Notes under the pieces: generated by a model
Told to the model about the DNA's origin: nothing
Databases searched by the model: none
What the model saw: the letters and a program-made list of their open reading frames with translations, nothing else
Assembly (NCBI GenBank): GCA_046542305.1
Contig: JBKHBQ010000031.1
Location: 1-22,424 of the forward strand
DNA from: JBKHBQ01 sp046542305
GTDB lineage: Bacteria; Bacteroidota; Bacteroidia; Bacteroidales; 4484-276
Length of the DNA: 22,424 nt
Direction of reading: 5' to 3'
Position numbers and translations under genes: made by a program
Shown: one piece after another, positions 21,955-22,424 of the stretch
Position numbering within the stretch: the first letter of the stretch is position 1
Layout of the letters: each line of letters opens with the position of its first letter

Positions 21955-22030
21955 AATCATTTATTGCCAAAATTTCATCTCTTACGACTGGTTACTATCT
22001 TAACAAAATTATTAACCTTGAAATTATGAA

Positions 22031-22160
22031 GTGGTCCAACTAATTGACCGACACTGCCGCCCGCAAAGAGTGGGGCTGGTACCCCAAATGGGACCTCGAC
22101 CGCATGACCCGGGACATGCTCAAGGTGATCAAGGAAAAACATGAGAAGGGATTAATTTAA
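22031..22160 (+). pseudogene. Decayed duplicate of the tdh 3' end
   Basis: The sequence matches 21361-21490 without gaps at an offset of 670 bases and encodes the same C-terminus (WGWYPKWDLDRMTRDMLKVI, then KEKHEKGLI). An in-frame TAA appears at the fourth codon and no upstream part of tdh is present. The match stops sharply at 22031; upstream of it lies unrelated A+T-rich sequence. Confidence 0.9.
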
Positions 22161-22179
22161 GCGATCAAACCTCAGGAAT

Positions 22180-22213
22180 AAAATTAGCCACTCTTTGCGG
22201 GGTGGCTTTTTTT
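22180..22213 (+). terminator. Duplicate of the tdh terminator
   Basis: The stem (22186-22193 with 22200-22207) and loop are identical to the tdh terminator at 21517-21538 and are followed by seven T. Confidence 0.8.
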
Positions 22214-22236
22214 GTTGAAGGATGCATGAAAAGGGT

Positions 22237-22334
22237 TTAGTTTTTAAGCATTATGAGAATATGCTTTGCCGGGTTTTCATTGATTTCATTATGCCTGGGA
22301 ACAGGCTGGCAAATGTTTGTCTTCTTCGTTTCAT
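22237..22334 (-). pseudogene. hicA remnant with internal deletion
   Basis: This matches hicA (21569-21745) at both ends: the ATG region with the ATGA overlap, and the last ~25 codons. Where copy 1 has 83 bases (21652-21734), copy 2 has 4, a net loss of 79 bases. The loss shifts the frame and removes the segment that encodes the catalytic His24 and RNA-binding loop. The product would stop after about 27 codons in the wrong frame. Confidence 0.88.
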
Positions 22335-22424
22335 GCAATTTCCAGATCGCCTGATTTACGGACTGCGGGAATTTCGCCGCGGTCAGGTTCCTTAAAGATT
22401 TTACGCAAGCCTACTTCATTCAGG
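22331..22424 (-). CDS. hicB: C-terminal part of a second HicB-like antitoxin (cut by window end)
   Basis: Thirty codons are open to the window edge and end in GEIPAVRKSGDLEIA and a TGA, matching the end of HicB at 21742-21933 with one substitution in the last 15 residues. Upstream residues (LNEVGLRKIFKEPDR) are more divergent and appear two codons shorter than the matching part of copy 1, but the frame is intact. It may be a complete gene beyond the window, or a truncated one. Confidence 0.65.
   Translation of the reverse strand, partial: LNEVGLRKIFKEPDRGEIPAVRKSGDLEIA

Larger units (their letters stand above)
22031..22424. repeat. Second copy of the tdh-tail/terminator/hicA/hicB segment
   Basis: The order and orientation are the same as 21361 to about 21840: tdh 3' end (+), terminator (+), hicA (-), hicB (-). 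The tdh part is about 90 percent identical by eye. The copy extends to or beyond the window end. Confidence 0.88.

Overview
This window reads as a chromosomal segment from a member of the Bacteroidetes/Bacteroidota, most likely order Bacteroidales or close relatives. The evidence is a PorZ-type protein with a type IX secretion sorting domain next to recO, an S46 dipeptidyl-peptidase, an exbB/exbD/exbD operon, a short-chain-type threonine dehydrogenase facing kbl, and repeated perfect matches to the Bacteroidetes -7 promoter box TAnnTTTG. Most genes are housekeeping or metabolic. Accessory material is limited to an A+T-rich DUF4143-type ATPase cassette, a hicB-hicA toxin-antitoxin locus and a decayed second copy of that locus.

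Layout. 1-171: 3' end of an unrecognised gene. 225-800 (-): AraC-type regulator with an N-terminal HMA-like cysteine domain. 974-4870 (+): porZ, recO, a 57-residue lipoprotein and an SprT-like metalloprotease, tightly packed. 4961-8296 (+): mannose-1-phosphate guanylyltransferase and a DPP7-type S46 peptidase, closed by a terminator. 8598-9620 (+): a promoter-to-terminator unit of a thioredoxin/glutaredoxin didomain protein and a stand-alone GroES homologue. 9748-12532 (-): tRNA-Ser(GGA), exbB, a four-helix membrane protein, two exbD genes, and possibly a 48-codon membrane ORF between two terminators. 12695-14519 (-): tatD and a type I asparaginase. 14578-15713 (+): a GT9 glycosyltransferase with a TTG start and a 41-residue membrane peptide. 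15784-16935 (+): an AAA/DUF4143 ATPase preceded by two near-identical palindromes. 16939-18462 (-): hutH, with a tandem-repeat array upstream. 18760-18969 (-): a small tail-anchored-like membrane protein. 19139-21490: divergent kbl and tdh, which together convert threonine to glycine and acetyl-CoA. 21569-21933 (-): hicB-hicA. 22031-22424: an imperfect copy of the tdh 3' end, the tdh terminator, hicA (deleted) and hicB (cut by the window edge).

How the genes work together. PorZ belongs to the surface part of the type IX secretion system. The ExbB/ExbD set supplies proton-motive-force energy to an outer-membrane process. ManC (GDP-mannose) and the GT9 enzyme belong to cell-surface glycan synthesis. 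DPP7, asparaginase, HutH and Kbl/Tdh all process peptides or amino acids, which fits an organism that ferments or respires protein. The least expected items are the duplicated tdh-tail/hicBA segment, the orphan GroES paired with a Trx-Grx protein, the paired palindromes at the ATPase promoter, and several small membrane or lipoprotein genes that ordinary annotation would miss. Function calls come from reading the proteins by eye; no database search was possible.
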